From contig NC_068558.1 in the NCBI RefSeq assembly GCF_022201045.2, positions 40,815,501 through 40,879,500 of the forward strand: a DNA stretch of 64,000 nt, given 5' to 3'. The position numbers and the translations under genes are program-made. The notes under the pieces were generated by a model. The model ran no database searches and was not told the origin of the DNA. It worked only from the letters and a program-made list of their open reading frames with translations. Below, piece after piece: positions 10,939 through 22,599 of the stretch. Origin of the DNA: Citrus sinensis. Lineage: Eukaryota > Streptophyta > Magnoliopsida > Sapindales > Rutaceae. Each line of letters begins with the position of its first letter. Position 1 is the first letter of the stretch.

Positions 10939-13486
10939 TCAAAAGAATGTATTGTATGGGATGAGTTCGGGTGCTGCTATCTTTACAAAAAATAAGACAT
11001 TTGTGCTACTGACATGCTGCTGAATGCACTGTACTTTAAACTTGTTACTCTTCAGTTAATTGTCCTTCAATTGTAAATATAGATAATTAGAAGATTATCT
11101 AATAATTAAGTATATATTATTTCATCATTGTAAACAAAATATAAATGAGATTATTAGGATAATACCATGTCCAATGACACTGGACTGAGTTGACACCATA
11201 TTTTCAGTAGATGCAGCATTTGAAGCAATGCCATCATCAGCATACTTTGAACCGGAGCAACGACCTTTTCCCTATATATATATATTAGTGGTTGGTATGT
11301 TGGAGGATAAATAGTAATGCATAAAAATAAACAACAAAATTGTAATAACTCACCTTTGCTGAATTTCGCTTCAGTTCCGCTTTCTTCAACTTCAAACACT
11401 GCATAGGTGCCTTACAACCCCTCTTATTGTGGCCCCATTGACCACATCTCGAACATTTCACACTCGAACTCCTTTTGAAGGACTTTGCTTCACCAAATTC
11501 TTTCTTTCTCTTGGTCTGAGGCCTACCAGCACATCTACTGATAATTGGTGGTTGAAGATTATTATGCAAAAGTAGAGGCCATTTACTCTCATCAGGCACT
11601 GGATATAATTGGTGCGAATAAGTGTTCTGAAATGATATTTTCTTCAACAATGGGTGGACATAGTCATTCATGTTGAACCTCATGGCATCAATGCAACAAA
11701 TTGCATGTTTGCAAGGCAGCCCTGATATGTCCCACTCATTGCAATCACAATGTTTTCCTAACAAATCTACAACAGTCCTCTTGGACACATCTTCCATGAC
11801 CTCAAATGTCTGGTTGTGACCAAATATCACAGTCAATGATCTAGCCGCCTCCTTTTCTCTCGTAACTCGCCTCCTGACAACTGGAGGCAACTCATCCTGC
11901 CAAGCGAGAACTTCTTGTTGTCTCGTGTGAATGAGTGTCATCAATTTCCTCCTAATTTCTTCAAGCATTCGGAGGATCGGCATGCCTCTATAATTTTTTA
12001 TCCAGTTGTTGAAAGACTCGGACATGTTATTGGTGACATGGTTACTTTTAGTATGGGCAGGGAAACAATGCTTCGCCCAACAAACTACGGGTATTTGCAT
12101 CAACCAATCATGTCCAGCGGGACTGATTTCATTCAACTCAACCATATGTCTCCTGAAATCAGAAACATTTGCACTTCTACACGCTTGCCAAAATGGTTTC
12201 TTAAGCAAAACACCGGGAAATTTTTCCTTGAAGTTAGCATAAATGTGTCTGCAACAGTATCTCTTCAAAGCATGAGGAAATACCTTGTCTAATGCATTTA
12301 GTATCCCCTTCTGTCTGTCACTCATAAAACACAAACCTTCCCCATAATTGCAGCCTATTTGTTCATATAATTTCTCCAGAAAATACACCCAAGACTTTGT
12401 GTTTTCATTTTCTACTACACACACAGCCAATGGGTAAATACCATAATTGGCATCCACACTAACTGCAGACAACAACACTCCCTTATAGGGTCCTTTTAGA
12501 AAACAACCATCAATGCCTATGAATTGCCTACAACCCCCAAAGAATCCCTTTCTGTTTGCATCAAAGAACACAAAGAATCTCCTAAAATAAGGATCCACGC
12601 CACCTCCTAACCAATCTTCATCTAATGATACAGTGGATCCAAGATTCGAAGCAAGTATGGCATGCATATACCTGAATAGTTTGGTGTAGCTTGCTTTATG
12701 GTCTTGTCCCAACAGTTCTAATGCTTTGTTTCTTGCTCGATATAGCCTTTGATTGCAGCAAGTTATTCCATATCTTCTGAACAGTTCTGATGCAATGACA
12801 TCAATTGGCAGTTGAGTATTAGCCCTGAACAGATGAAGAAAGGAAATAACTATCCATGTTGATGTTGCTTCGTAATTCTCGGTGTTTCTTACACAAGTAT
12901 GCTCTGAACAGTATGTCTTGATCTGAAAATGACCTTTATTCCAGTTAGGACTAGCATGTAGCCTCCAAGTACATCCTGTAGTAGCACACCTAAGTGTAAC
13001 TCTTGACTTTTCATTCTTTACTCTTTCTAATCTGAATGCATTCTTTATTGCATACACCTTCACAACCTTCCTGAATTCATCTACATCCTTAAACAACTGA
13101 CCTGGTTTAAGTACAATATTTTCACCATTGGCTGTAAACTCAAAACCACCTGAGTTTCGCTCATATCGATAACAAGCTTCGTTCGCAGCCTCATCATCAG
13201 TTTCATCCAAATTACAACCACTATCATCACCAGATTGGTAGTCATCCAACCCATTATCAAGCACAGCGTCAACAACTTCATTAACCTCTCCTTCGCTATC
13301 AGCATGAGGTAAATCATTTTCAATATTATTTTCTGTACATTCATCTGCAAAGACATCTCTATCGTCATTTGTTGCCATCATCTCAACCAAATCTTCTATT
13401 GCCGTCCCTTGCTCAACTTCATTAACCTCATCATTGAAATTAGAGAGAGCAAACTCATTCTGATCCGCTAAATCAAAGCAGTCCAT
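10939..13486 (-). CDS. MURA: MuDR-type (MURA) transposase of the MULE, apparently intact
   Basis: Cut-and-paste transposase of the Mutator superfamily. The main exon 13486-11354 encodes 711 residues without a stop, beginning MDCFDLADQN. An acidic N-terminal region is followed by a MuDR DNA-binding zinc domain (CATTGCTWRLHASPN, then YCSEHTC). The MULE DDE core follows: first D in FIGIDGCFLKGPYKG, second D in CFMSDRQKGI, E in NNMSESFNNWI. A SWIM zinc finger (CDCNEW..LPCKHAICC) and a CCHC zinc knuckle (CSRCGQWGHNKRGC) end the protein. The donor AAAG|GTGAG leads to a second exon, 11271-11166. A probable third exon, 10973-10939, ends in TGA; total length is then 757 residues in consistent phase. 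The first intron ends after TATATATAG. The ATG at 13486 is preferred over an open frame extending to 13582, whose extra residues are hydrophobic and unlike the family. Exon 3 is the least certain part. Confidence 0.92.
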
Positions 13487-13683
13487 TTCAACTGGCCTTT
13501 CGTCTCTATCATATGTGAATAAGCACACGTTAATAAGTGAAAGTAAAGCAATAATTATGAATAATAATAATAATAATGACATTGCTAAACAACAACAACA
13601 ACAGTTACAATAATAAAGAAAAATGATAATAATAATACATTTTAAATTTTTTCATGTCACAGAACAAACAAAAACTAAGTACG

Positions 13684-14145
13684 TGCGACAATCTTGTCGC
13701 ACGGGAGACAACCATGTCGCCCAAAAATACAGATTTTTTTATGTGACACAAGAGCATGTCACCACACAGAACACAAAAACATTGTTTCACTAGTCGCCCA
13801 AAAATCCTATTTGTCGCCTACAAAAACAGAAATTGCGTTCGTGCGACACACAATTGTCACACGGGAGACACAAAACTTTCGCCCAAAAACACAAAATGTA
13901 TGTGCGACAAGAGGATATCGCCACAAAACAGACAAAAACACTGTTTTTGTGCGACAAGACTTGTCCCCCGTGCGACAATACTATCGCCTTAAAACACAGA
14001 AACGCATTACGGGCGACAGCAGTTCATCGCACGTGCGACACCATTGTCACCCAAAAACTCAGTCTGTATTAGTGCGACTATGTCTTGTCGCACAGGAGAT
14101 AAACTTGTCACCCAAAAACGCAGAAACTGTGTTTCTGCGACGGGC
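13684..14145. repeat. Palindrome cluster III in MULE (GTGCGACAA / TTGTCGCAC array)
   Basis: Irregular units of about 75-80 bp combine GTGCGACAA..TTGTCGCACGGGAGACAA dyads with TGTCGCCCAAAAACACAGA spacers. The cluster begins about 200 bp upstream of the transposase start codon and ends about 710 bp from the right TIR. It could be a regulatory or transposase-binding region; this is inference from position and repetition only. Confidence 0.85.
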
Positions 14146-14857
14146 GCACACAAACACTGCAAATTCATAAACATATCAACTTAAGCAAACTTTGGCGGGA
14201 AAAATAAAAATTGTAGCTAAGACTACTTCTATTTTACACACCCATTTGCATAACAATAACAAATTTTTGGCTTTGTAGCCTTATTACACTATGTATGGTG
14301 TAAATCACAAACATAAAATAACTAATAATTAAATTTTTTCAACTCATGGCCACATATGGCTAAACTCATTTTCCTTTTAATCAATTTTTCCACCACCAAC
14401 CCATGAACAAGACAAATAAAACACAACCAACAACCACTTATAAAACTCCAAAAACAAGAAAACCAAAGGTATTTATAAATTTTAGACTTTCATCAAGTAA
14501 CTAACCTCTTACAAACTCCAATAACAGTGGCATCTTCCGATCGCCGTTGATCGTCACCGGTCGGTGGCCTTCTCCGACCACCTATGTTTTTCTTCTTCAT
14601 GGGTTATATATGTTCTTGATGTGTATTTCTTTTTGTTCCAGTAGATGAGAGTAGGTGAGTGGAGTGAAAATGGTGAGAAATTGACAACCATTGCTTTTTT
14701 GTGCTGGGGAAAGAGAAGAGAAAGAGAAAAATACTCTTTTACACAATGGATATTGTGTCTAATCGGTTAATACAATTGTCCAATAGATTTTGAACAATTT
14801 TTTTATTGTTATTTGATTTTTTTATAATTTCACCTTGTCTTTTACATATTTACCCTC
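14146..14857. other. MULE right subterminal region, noncoding
   Basis: AT-rich DNA between cluster III and the right TIR. It would hold the transposase promoter and leader. Only short unrecognised ORFs occur. Confidence 0.45.
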
Positions 14858-14977
14858 GTCAACTAACGGTCAAACCGTATGTATACTAACAGCAGGGGAG
14901 GTAAGTGAGAATATAATCAAACTCGCCATCTAAGTGAAATTATATCAAACCTCATGGGAGGTTTCTGAAAATTACCC
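14858..14977 (-). repeat. MULE right terminal inverted repeat
   Basis: Inverted match to 5246-5365 over 120 bp, ending GAAAATTACCC at 14977, directly followed by the right 10-bp TSD (14978-14987). Confidence 0.93.
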
Positions 14978-14987
14978 TAAAAAAAAA
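14978..14987. repeat. 10-bp target-site duplication of the MULE, right copy
   Basis: T plus nine A, identical to 5236-5245. Confidence 0.8.
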
Positions 14988-15000
14988 TCTATTATTCTGT

Positions 15001-15067
15001 TGGGCCTGAACTAATTCGAAGCCCAAACTAATACTAGAAAAAGCCGAGCGCAATAGCCTTTATACAT
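15001..15067 (+). repeat. Direct repeat flanking the MULE, right copy
   Basis: TGGGCCTGAACTAATTCG ... AATAGCCTT, the direct counterpart of 5161-5230 outside the element. Confidence 0.8.
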
Positions 15068-15089
15068 TTGGCATTTACACACACACACA

Positions 15090-17770
15090 CACGTATGGGG
15101 GCAGATCAGCAGCTTCCTAAAAATTATATCTATTTTTATACTAATTTATAACCATTAGATTTAATATATACCAACGGTCAAGATTTTGAAAAATTAGTAA
15201 CATAAATACTTAATAACAACAGTAATTAATGTACTTTCTCTCTAATCATCAGTTTCCTTGAAAAACATGATTTATTCTCCTAAGTTTTCTCAGTATTTTT
15301 TTTTTCTTTTTTCAGTTTTTCTCTTCTCATGACTAAGCCAATCACCATGAAACAAACCACACCCATTTCCAATATTGGGTTAAACGAATATTGATCCTTA
15401 ATTGTAATATATATAAAAGAAATATTATCATATTCCAATAGTCAAATTAAGAGATTCCATAATCTAAAAAGAAATATTAGATATAATACAGGAAGTTCTA
15501 TTTGCACCCATACTTTTAAAAAATATTTTTTGTTGCTAATATATCCCAAATAAAAATTACGATTTTAGACGTTAGACAAGACAAATAAAACTAAAGAAAA
15601 TAATTTTAATTCATATGCTCTTACTTCAAGTTTCAACAGCCGCTTATAGTGTGCTTTCAATCTCGATTCATGAAGCCAAACAAAAGAATAATGTTTATTG
15701 TTAGGCACTTTGAGACAACCTTCAATCAATGCGAAGAAGATCATTAAGCATCAAGTAGATTACAAATTGAAGTTCGTCTGCAAAAATAAATTTCCCACCA
15801 AGACAAGGTGATGTATGGCTACTAAGTACATGTAACCAACAAAAAATCATTTCCAGCAAAGATTTTTTTTTTATATTAACTATGATATTTACTTTTTACA
15901 GGTTTTTTATTTTGATTTTGGTTCTGATTTGTTATGAACGCAGACAAATTGACAATGACTAGAGGCATGTAAATAGGCGATTTATTCAAACTCGGGTGGA
16001 TGTATTGCAAACGATAAACTCTTTAAATCGAATTTGTTAATTTTTGTGATTGATTCCAATCAACTACCTGTTTAGATGATTGATACTGATCCATAATCTT
16101 TTTATATTAATAAATTAGTTTGTATTTGAAGGAAATCAATGGGTGTATTAGTTGGTGTATATATGTGTTTAAAATAATCTGAAGGCATATTTGGTATTGA
16201 GGCGGGTGAATAAAATAAAATCTTAATTTTCATATTTTAAAAGTGAATTTTTTTTTTATAAATAAGTTCATAAAGTATGTTAATGGTTTCAAATAATTTC
16301 ACCCTTTAATATATTATTAGATATTAAATCAACTGAATTAGAAATTAAAAGCATAATTGATATGGTATAAACATGTATACATAATATTAAAAGCTATAAC
16401 TGCATCGAGCTATTGCTTGTGAATTGACAGTATAGGTCTAATGCCGTTGCTTCGGCCCTTAAAAACGAATACAAAATTATGTATGTGAACTAATAAAATT
16501 ATATGTGAAATTAATACTCATTTTTTCATTAAGTCACGGAATGGGAACAGGGAATAGTTGAAAGCGCCACGTGTATAGTATAAAAAGCAAATCTTGGTTT
16601 TCAAAGGGAAAAAGATGAAAATGAAATATTATTGCATGTACAAGAGTCTCAAGCATGATACTTGACGAAACTTAACTTGTATACGTTAATAATATTGTTT
16701 TTGGTAAGATTATTTTGTAGTATGAAAAGACATATGTACAAAATTCGGTTTCATGTCGAAAATAAAAAGCTTACAGCCACACATAGGCCCGAAAATCAAA
16801 GTTCAAATCAATTGCCGTGTCTTCCTCTTCTTTGGCATGCACTTGCGAGCTGCAGCCATTAATATTAGCTAAAATTTCAAAGACTTTTGAGCTAAAAAAT
16901 CTATCAGAATCTTTCAAGGCATAAAGTTGTGGACAATATTAATGAATTGGGTCCGCTTAACTTACAGTTAATGTAACTTATGATTGTCTTGTAAAAATTC
17001 ATTAAGTCTCTATATTATATATTATTTACAATTTATTGAGAAGAATTATAAACTTTTTTAGATTGTAAACTTTGTTTAGGTCCTTGTACTCTGTTTTATC
17101 CTAATATCTTAAGGCTTCGGATTGTAGCACCCATAAACATAATTGCACCAAATACCAGATTTTGACAAAGTTGCCATATCTTAAGGCCATCGGGTGAAGT
17201 CTATAGCGTGCGTTTGACGCGCTTTCGGGGCGTGGGACTAAGGTAAGCCGTTATCGCATATTCGCTTCTCTCAAATGAAAGGGATGGGAACACGGAATAG
17301 TTGAAAGCGCCACGTGTATACTATAAAAAGCAAGGTATAGACTGATAGTTGTTGCACCATGCATGCATGGTAGGGAGCACCACGTACTCGGTCTCACAAA
17401 AAAAAAAAAAAAAAATCAAAATATTGTATTTTGTAATATAAAATTTTATCTTAAAATAAATTTATATCCTCCTTTTTTTTTTTATTAGAAATTAACGCAT
17501 GAGATCATTACATTAAAATCTCCGTAAACAAATACTCAATAAGTTAATAATCATGATAATAAAATCTTTTGGTCTCCTCTTAGGCTGATATATTAAATTA
17601 ATAATATGGCTAAATACATAGATAATAATTAATAATTAGTCAAATAAAAATTATTAATAAAAAATAATATATATAATTCATAATATTAACAGGTCTATTC
17701 TTGAGAACTTCCAATTTCTCAAATCAACTCTTTTTCAGAATATACTCCTTGCGATTTGAAACCAAAAATA
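15090..17770. repeat. Family ABC segmental duplication, copy A (left part)
   Basis: Homologous in the same orientation to 46130-48200 (copy C). The interval from about 17195 on also matches copy B at 26590-26724 plus 34678-35230. Shared landmarks are GGGGCAGATCAGCAGC (about 15098), TTTCAACAGCCGCTTATA (about 15633), the GC-rich block GCGTGCGTTTGACGCGC (17207), the CCACGTG box (17311) and TAGAAATTAACGCATGAG-like sequence (about 17486). Copy A has about 660 bp (16530-17195) not seen in C. No gene is recognised. Confidence 0.8.
16947..17112 (+). repeat. Solo arm of a foldback element
   Basis: GGGTCCGCTTAACTTACAG and the following ~150 bp resemble the left arm of the palindromic elements at 18387, 42381 and 54125 (compare GTCCTTGTACTCTGTTTTAT with the same landmark in those arms). 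The opposite arm is absent, so this is a deleted relic. Confidence 0.6.
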
Positions 17771-18099
17771 AAACTAATTAGCGATGTATTTATAGAATTT
17801 ATGTTCTATGTAATTTAAGCATCTAAAACGCATTGCCTTCTTTGGCATTTTATTTGAAGAGTGCATACTTTTGGCCAGAATAATTATTAATCTTTGTGCG
17901 TTGTTAAGAGTCTGAGCATACTTTTGAGCATGCATGCCGGTAATTTTTTTCGCCTTCGATCAAGCAATTAGATCTGGACCCACGTATTTAGGATTAAGGC
18001 AGGATTAAAGCAGTTCTTCGAATAGTGGATTTAATTTCTTCATACAATGATTAAGATTTTTTGCTTCCAATTTTTTTAATACAATATAATATAATATGA

Positions 18100-18266
18100 T
18101 CACAACTGAACTTTTCAGTTCCTTATATTTTTTTTCATTCTATAATATTTATGCTTGTCGTCATTTATGTATGATCGTATTATATTGTATTACTTTAACC
18201 TGATGGTCGACTTTAGAATGAAAAAAAATTACAATATAATGTGTCAACTGAAAAGTTCAGTTGTGA
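18100..18266. repeat. Hairpin with perfect 21-bp ends (MITE-like)
   Basis: The 21 bases at 18100-18120 (CACAACTGAACTTTTCAGTT core) are perfectly inverted at 18246-18266. Within them, T-rich CATTCTA at about 18140 and TAGAATG at about 18216 also pair. The whole 167-bp unit can fold. No target duplication was identified. Confidence 0.65.
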
Positions 18267-18386
18267 TAAACTGAATTTCAATCTGTCGAAGATAGGAGGA
18301 GAATTTGAACATATGTGGGACCCACAATCAAGTTTGTGAGATAGCTGTAACTTGCAGAATAAGTTAGTAAGCTCCGGTTGTATTTG

Positions 18387-19818
18387 GGGTCCGCCTGACT
18401 CACGGTCGGCTTGTGAAATTTCATCAAACCTCCTACTCTCTATGTTATTTATATTTTATTCATGAATATTATAAACATTTTGAATTATAAAATTTTGTTT
18501 AACCCCTTATGCTCAATTTTATTTTATTAAAACCCTAGAGTATGAATTCGCTCCCATAATTTTAAATTTTCAAAATAACCTCTATTTAATTAAAAGATAT
18601 AATTATTGTTAAATGAATTATAATTATAATTATAATTTTATTATAATCATAAATATAATTATATTTTTTAAATAGATTATTGTTATTATTAATAACAAGG
18701 ATAAAAAGCATTATAATTAATTAATTAATCTATTAACAATAATTAATAATAAATTTTATTAAATTGTTAATAATAATTAATCATAATTATTATTAATAAT
18801 TAAATTTTGAATAATAATAATAATTCAAAATAATAATTATGATAAAAATTAATTAAGGATTTTATAGCAATTGGTTTACAATTTAACTCATTCTGATTTT
18901 GATTCTAAGACAAAATAAACAAATAAATGGTAATACAACTCATTCTAATTACGATTTCTTCAATTCAAGTAAATAAATTATAATGTTATTTTGTTTATTT
19001 ATTTATTTTTCTCCGAAACATTTTCTAGAGAGAGAGAGAGAGTAGATTTTTTTAACTTTTGAAAATCTTACGATAGAATAAGATGTAGATCAATTTTAAC
19101 TCGATCAAAATATATTGGCTGTTAGAAAAAAATTAAATTAAAAATAAATATTTGAGAAGATATATTATTAAATGAATAATAATAATTATTATTATTATTA
19201 TTTTAATTTATTTACTTAAACTGAAGAAATCATAATTAGAATGAGTTGTATTATTATTTATGTGTTTATTTTGTCTTAGAATCAAAATCAGAATGAGTTA
19301 AATTATAAACCAATTGTTATAAAATCCTTAATTAATTTTTATCATAATTATTATTTTGTATTTTAATTATTTTTATTGTTATTATTATTCAAAAATTAAT
19401 TATTAATAATAACAATCATTAATTATTATTATTATTAACAATTTAATAAAAAATATTATTAATTATTGTTAATAGATTAATTAATTATAATGCTTTATTT
19501 ATTTATTTATATTAATAATAACAATAATCTATTTAAAAATATAATTATATTTATGATTATAGTAAAATAATAATAATAATTATAATTAATTTAACAACAA
19601 TTATATTTTTTAATTAAATGGAGGTTATTTTGAGAATTTAAAATTATGGGGGCGAATTCATACTCTAGGGTTTCAATAAAATAAAATTGAGTATAAGGGA
19701 TTAAACGAAAGTTTACAATTCAAAAAGTTTATGATATTCATGAATAAAATACAAATAACATAGAGTATATGGGGCTAAATGAAATTGCACAGGCTGACCG
19801 TAAGTTACAGGCGGACCA
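18387..19818. mobile_element. 1.43-kb foldback element with ~0.6-kb arms
   Basis: A near-complete palindrome. The left arm starts GGGTCCGCCTGACTCACGG; the right arm in reverse complement starts TGGTCCGCCTGTAACTTACGG. The arms match for roughly 620-650 bp (shared landmark ACCCTAGAGTATGAATTCGC), with a core near 19000-19190 containing an AG microsatellite. It is flanked by the 9-bp TSD TTGTATTTG (18378-18386 and 19819-19827). The paralogous empty site, one copy of TTGTATTTG followed by ACGAATGAG, lies at 22233. No coding capacity; a 9-bp TSD fits a MULE-mobilised nonautonomous element. Confidence 0.88.
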
Positions 19819-20399
19819 TTGTATTTGACGAATGAGAAAAAGAATTACCGCCGACAAAGGAAACAATTATCTACAGACAATCTTTTAGGAGAACGTGTTG
19901 GAGTACAATGTAAGGTACTGGGACCCACAGCCTTGTGAGAGGCCAATCTTCAACACTCCTCCAAAGTCCAAACTCTGAAAAAACACTTTCCAAGTCTTTG
20001 GAAATTGAGGATAAGAAAACTGATATTGATCACCTGACTAAAATTTCCAAAGGAAAAAAAAAAAAAAAAAGAGAAAAAGAAAAGCACTGAACTGTGACGA
20101 ATTATTGGATTCGATCAACAGAGTCTATGGCAATAACAAAAAGTGGTTATTTTATTTTTATAAATATTAAATAAAATATATTTTTTTAAGATAACCATCA
20201 AAAGAAATTTTAACAGGCCCCAGGTGGTCCTATGCCAGCTACGCCCGTGGTGACTTGAGACTATATTTTCATATTAACACTTTCATATACAAACGCTCTG
20301 AGTTCGCACAAGAAGAGAAAAGCAGTTTTTAAGTATTTGAACACAAAGGTTAGATGGCATCTGACTTAAAAATAATTAATAAGTGATGGATATAAAGTT

Positions 20400-22325
20400 G
20401 TTGCCAGTGAAAGGTCGGTACAGGTGTTCAATTCTTTGAAAAGCCAGCGCTTGCTGGCGGTGGTCCCAGGTATCTAATATTAAAATATATTTGCCTCAAA
20501 TCTCAATCCTATAAACCAATCCCTCTCTGTAAGCAAATACACATCGCATGCTGAAAATGGGAAAAACTAATGAAAAGCTTCTGTTCTCAAAGACTCTCAC
20601 CAAGACAGACATTAACAACAAATTTTCGGTGAAAAGCAAGAGCCTTGCATCCTTCCCTCCCTTTGGAGCTCAAACGTATGCTCAGGATTTTAACGCAGAG
20701 GATGAAGAAGGGAAGAAATGGCTGTTTCGCTTGATAATTCGTAAGGGAAAGCACAAGAAGCCTGTTATATCTGCTGGTTGGCGCAGCTTTGTTCGGCAGA
20801 AGAAGCTTAAAATTGATGACAAAGTTTTGTTTTTTGAAGAACAAAACGAAGCAGAGATTGCAACTGGAGGCAAGTACAAGATCAAAGTGCAGAAAGCAGT
20901 CAAGGTGTTTAAAGCTATTGCAGGCTACGTACCATGCATGGGTTAGGAAATATTTTTATATTTTATCTTAATAAAGTTGTCATTCTATTTTACAGGGGTC
21001 TATAAGGGCATGTTTGGCACGTTTGGATTATATATTTCTTTAAGTTGTAATTCTATTTTACGGGGTCTATAAGGGAATGTTTGGCACGTTTGGATTATAT
21101 AGTATTAAAATCCTATATAGTATTAAATTTATACTATCTCATGTTTGGTGGTAAAATCGCTTTTTATTACTCCTCATAAATTTATTATTCCAATACACTT
21201 AAACCCGCATAAATTTTTCATTACTTTTTATGTTGAAGCATGTCTTTTTCTTTCTGGGTTTGAATATTCTCTTTTCTTTTCTTTTGCTGCTGCTGTTGTG
21301 GGTAGCTACTAATTTTGTGAGTACTTTTTCGTTGACTTCATGAGTTGTTGTTATATTTTTACTTGCAATTAAATCTTGTTCAAAATCTGAACAAATAGAG
21401 TGGAGGTAGGATTTGGAACATGAGTGTGGAAATTTTACTGCAAAGTACTGATTGACTTTCTCATGTTTTGAATTGATAGATCACTTGAAGACTTTTAGTT
21501 TTCTAGCTTTTTGGACTCTCATATCCTTGTGTTGTTGACATTATTCCCAGGTTTTTTTGTAGTTTTGGACTTGCATAGAGGCTTAGGGTGCGATTGGAAT
21601 CATTTTTTTTATTGAGCGTTTTTCGTTTTATAAAAATTATAAAATAGAAAATGCGTTTGGCCGGGCGTTTCGTAACTATAATGGGAAAGTATGGAGAATA
21701 AAATATTTTCATTCTCTAACTTTGCTTAACAAATGCAGAAAAAATAATAATATTTGCGTTCTGAATTTTGTTTTCTATTCTGCATGCAATGCATTGAGTG
21801 TATGAGAACCACACTTAGGTGACTTTTTACCATAAAAACAATTATAGGCCCAAAAAAAGATATTAAATATAAACATGAAACTTTAGTTTAAAAATGATAA
21901 ATACTCAGTAAATTTTATTATGTAATATAGCCTCTGACAGCCATGTGCAGCCAGCAATTCCTTTGCTTCGGTGGACGGTGGTCACTATCACCATTGGAGC
22001 ATGTTAATGAAGAATTTCTTCCGGTCCAAGGAGCTGAGTATGGGTAGGTGAATGCAACTAGACAGATGAACAAAAGTCAAAAATAATAATAAATTACTAA
22101 AATTTAGATCATTAATGGGAATCATATAATAATAAATTACTCTGTCCGCATCATCAAAGCTAACAACTTTTTTTTTGACGACCATTTTTGGGTTAGATGT
22201 GGGAAGTTTCCAATTTCCAGTCAAATCTGTTGTTGTATTTGACGAATGAGAAAAAGGATAAAAGCCGACGAAGGAAACAATTATCTACAGATAATCTTTT
22301 AGGAGAATGTGTTAGAGAACATTAG
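20400..22325. repeat. Family ABC duplication, copy A (right part)
   Basis: Contains B3 copy 1, then sequence matching 37980-38560 and 38830-38960 (CTCATAAATTTATTATTCC, TATGTTGAAGCATGTC) and 43796-43930 (CAGCCTCTGAC, CATTGGAGCATGTTA), ending at the shared CGAATGAGAAAAAGGAT block. It lacks the LINE present in copies B and C. Confidence 0.75.
20557..20946 (+). CDS. Short B3-domain protein, copy 1
   Basis: Predicted 129-residue protein that is essentially a single plant B3 DNA-binding domain. LLFSKTLTKTDINNKFSV matches the B3 strand-1 pattern; EGKKWLFR and PVISAGWRSFVRQKKLKIDDK match the conserved W-x-FR and GW..FV..K.L..GD/DD blocks; FFEEQNEAEI follows. There is no second domain, so it resembles REM/ABI3-VP1-derived small B3 proteins. 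A CTATAAACC TATA-like box lies near 20511. I chose the ATG at 20557 over 20548 because the sister copies start at this position (GAAAATGGG). Copy 1 differs from copies 2 and 3 at about a dozen residues, e.g. LIIRKGK and VLFFEEQ, and is the oldest branch. The target genes are unknown. Confidence 0.82.
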   Translation: MGKTNEKLLFSKTLTKTDINNKFSVKSKSLASFPPFGAQTYAQDFNAEDEEGKKWLFRLIIRKGKHKKPVISAGWRSFVRQKKLKIDDKVLFFEEQNEAEIATGGKYKIKVQKAVKVFKAIAGYVPCMG

Positions 22326-22599
22326 GTCATTGTGACGGACTTGACTAGCTTACAGAATCTGTAAGCTACAGACCGCAGCATCAGCCGTTGGATGTGGTTG
22401 GATGTGGAGTGAGAAACTAGCATCAGAATCTGTAAGCTACATTCCCTTTTTAATATGTATTTTGAATTCATCTGAGTCGTCTCAAACTAAAGGATCTTAT
22501 ATACTATTCCTAGTTTTATATTGTGCTAATTAAAAATTTGTTAAACTGTATTTAGAATCTTTATCTCACGCAAGTAAAGTAGAAATTTGCATAAAACAT

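Larger units (their letters stand above)
5246..14977. mobile_element. 9.7-kb autonomous-type Mutator-like element with Ulp1 gene (KI-MULE class)
   Basis: The element is bounded by 120-bp terminal inverted repeats starting GGGTAATTTTCATAAACC, with about seven mismatches between them, and by a 10-bp TSD. Inside are, in order: a Ulp1-like peptidase gene (6639-9805, plus), then a MuDR-type transposase gene (13486-10939, minus), convergently arranged. Three palindrome-rich clusters lie before the peptidase gene, between the two genes, and upstream of the transposase gene. MULEs carrying Ulp1-like genes are known in plants (Kaonashi/KI-MULE in rice and Arabidopsis, CUMULE in melon). The transposase frame is intact, so this copy may still encode activity or was active recently; the peptidase is broken by a stop. 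Confidence 0.93.

Noticed and set aside
11915..12292. 125-codon plus-strand ORF inside the transposase
   Set aside because: Antisense shadow of the MURA coding exon.
13487..13582. N-terminal extension of the transposase to the ATG at 13582
   Set aside because: The added residues are a hydrophobic low-complexity stretch (SLLLLLFIIIALL) unlike MULE transposases; the ATG at 13486 fits better.
13694..14170. 158-codon plus-strand ORF
   Set aside because: It is translation of palindrome cluster III; overlapping frames in all directions are equally open.
17195..17280. A tRNA or other small RNA gene in the GC-rich conserved block
   Set aside because: No cloverleaf with A and B box consensus could be drawn; it is reported only as a conserved block.
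20548..20556. Upstream ATG as start of B3 copy 1
   Set aside because: The sister genes lack this ATG and share the start at the following GAAAATGGG.
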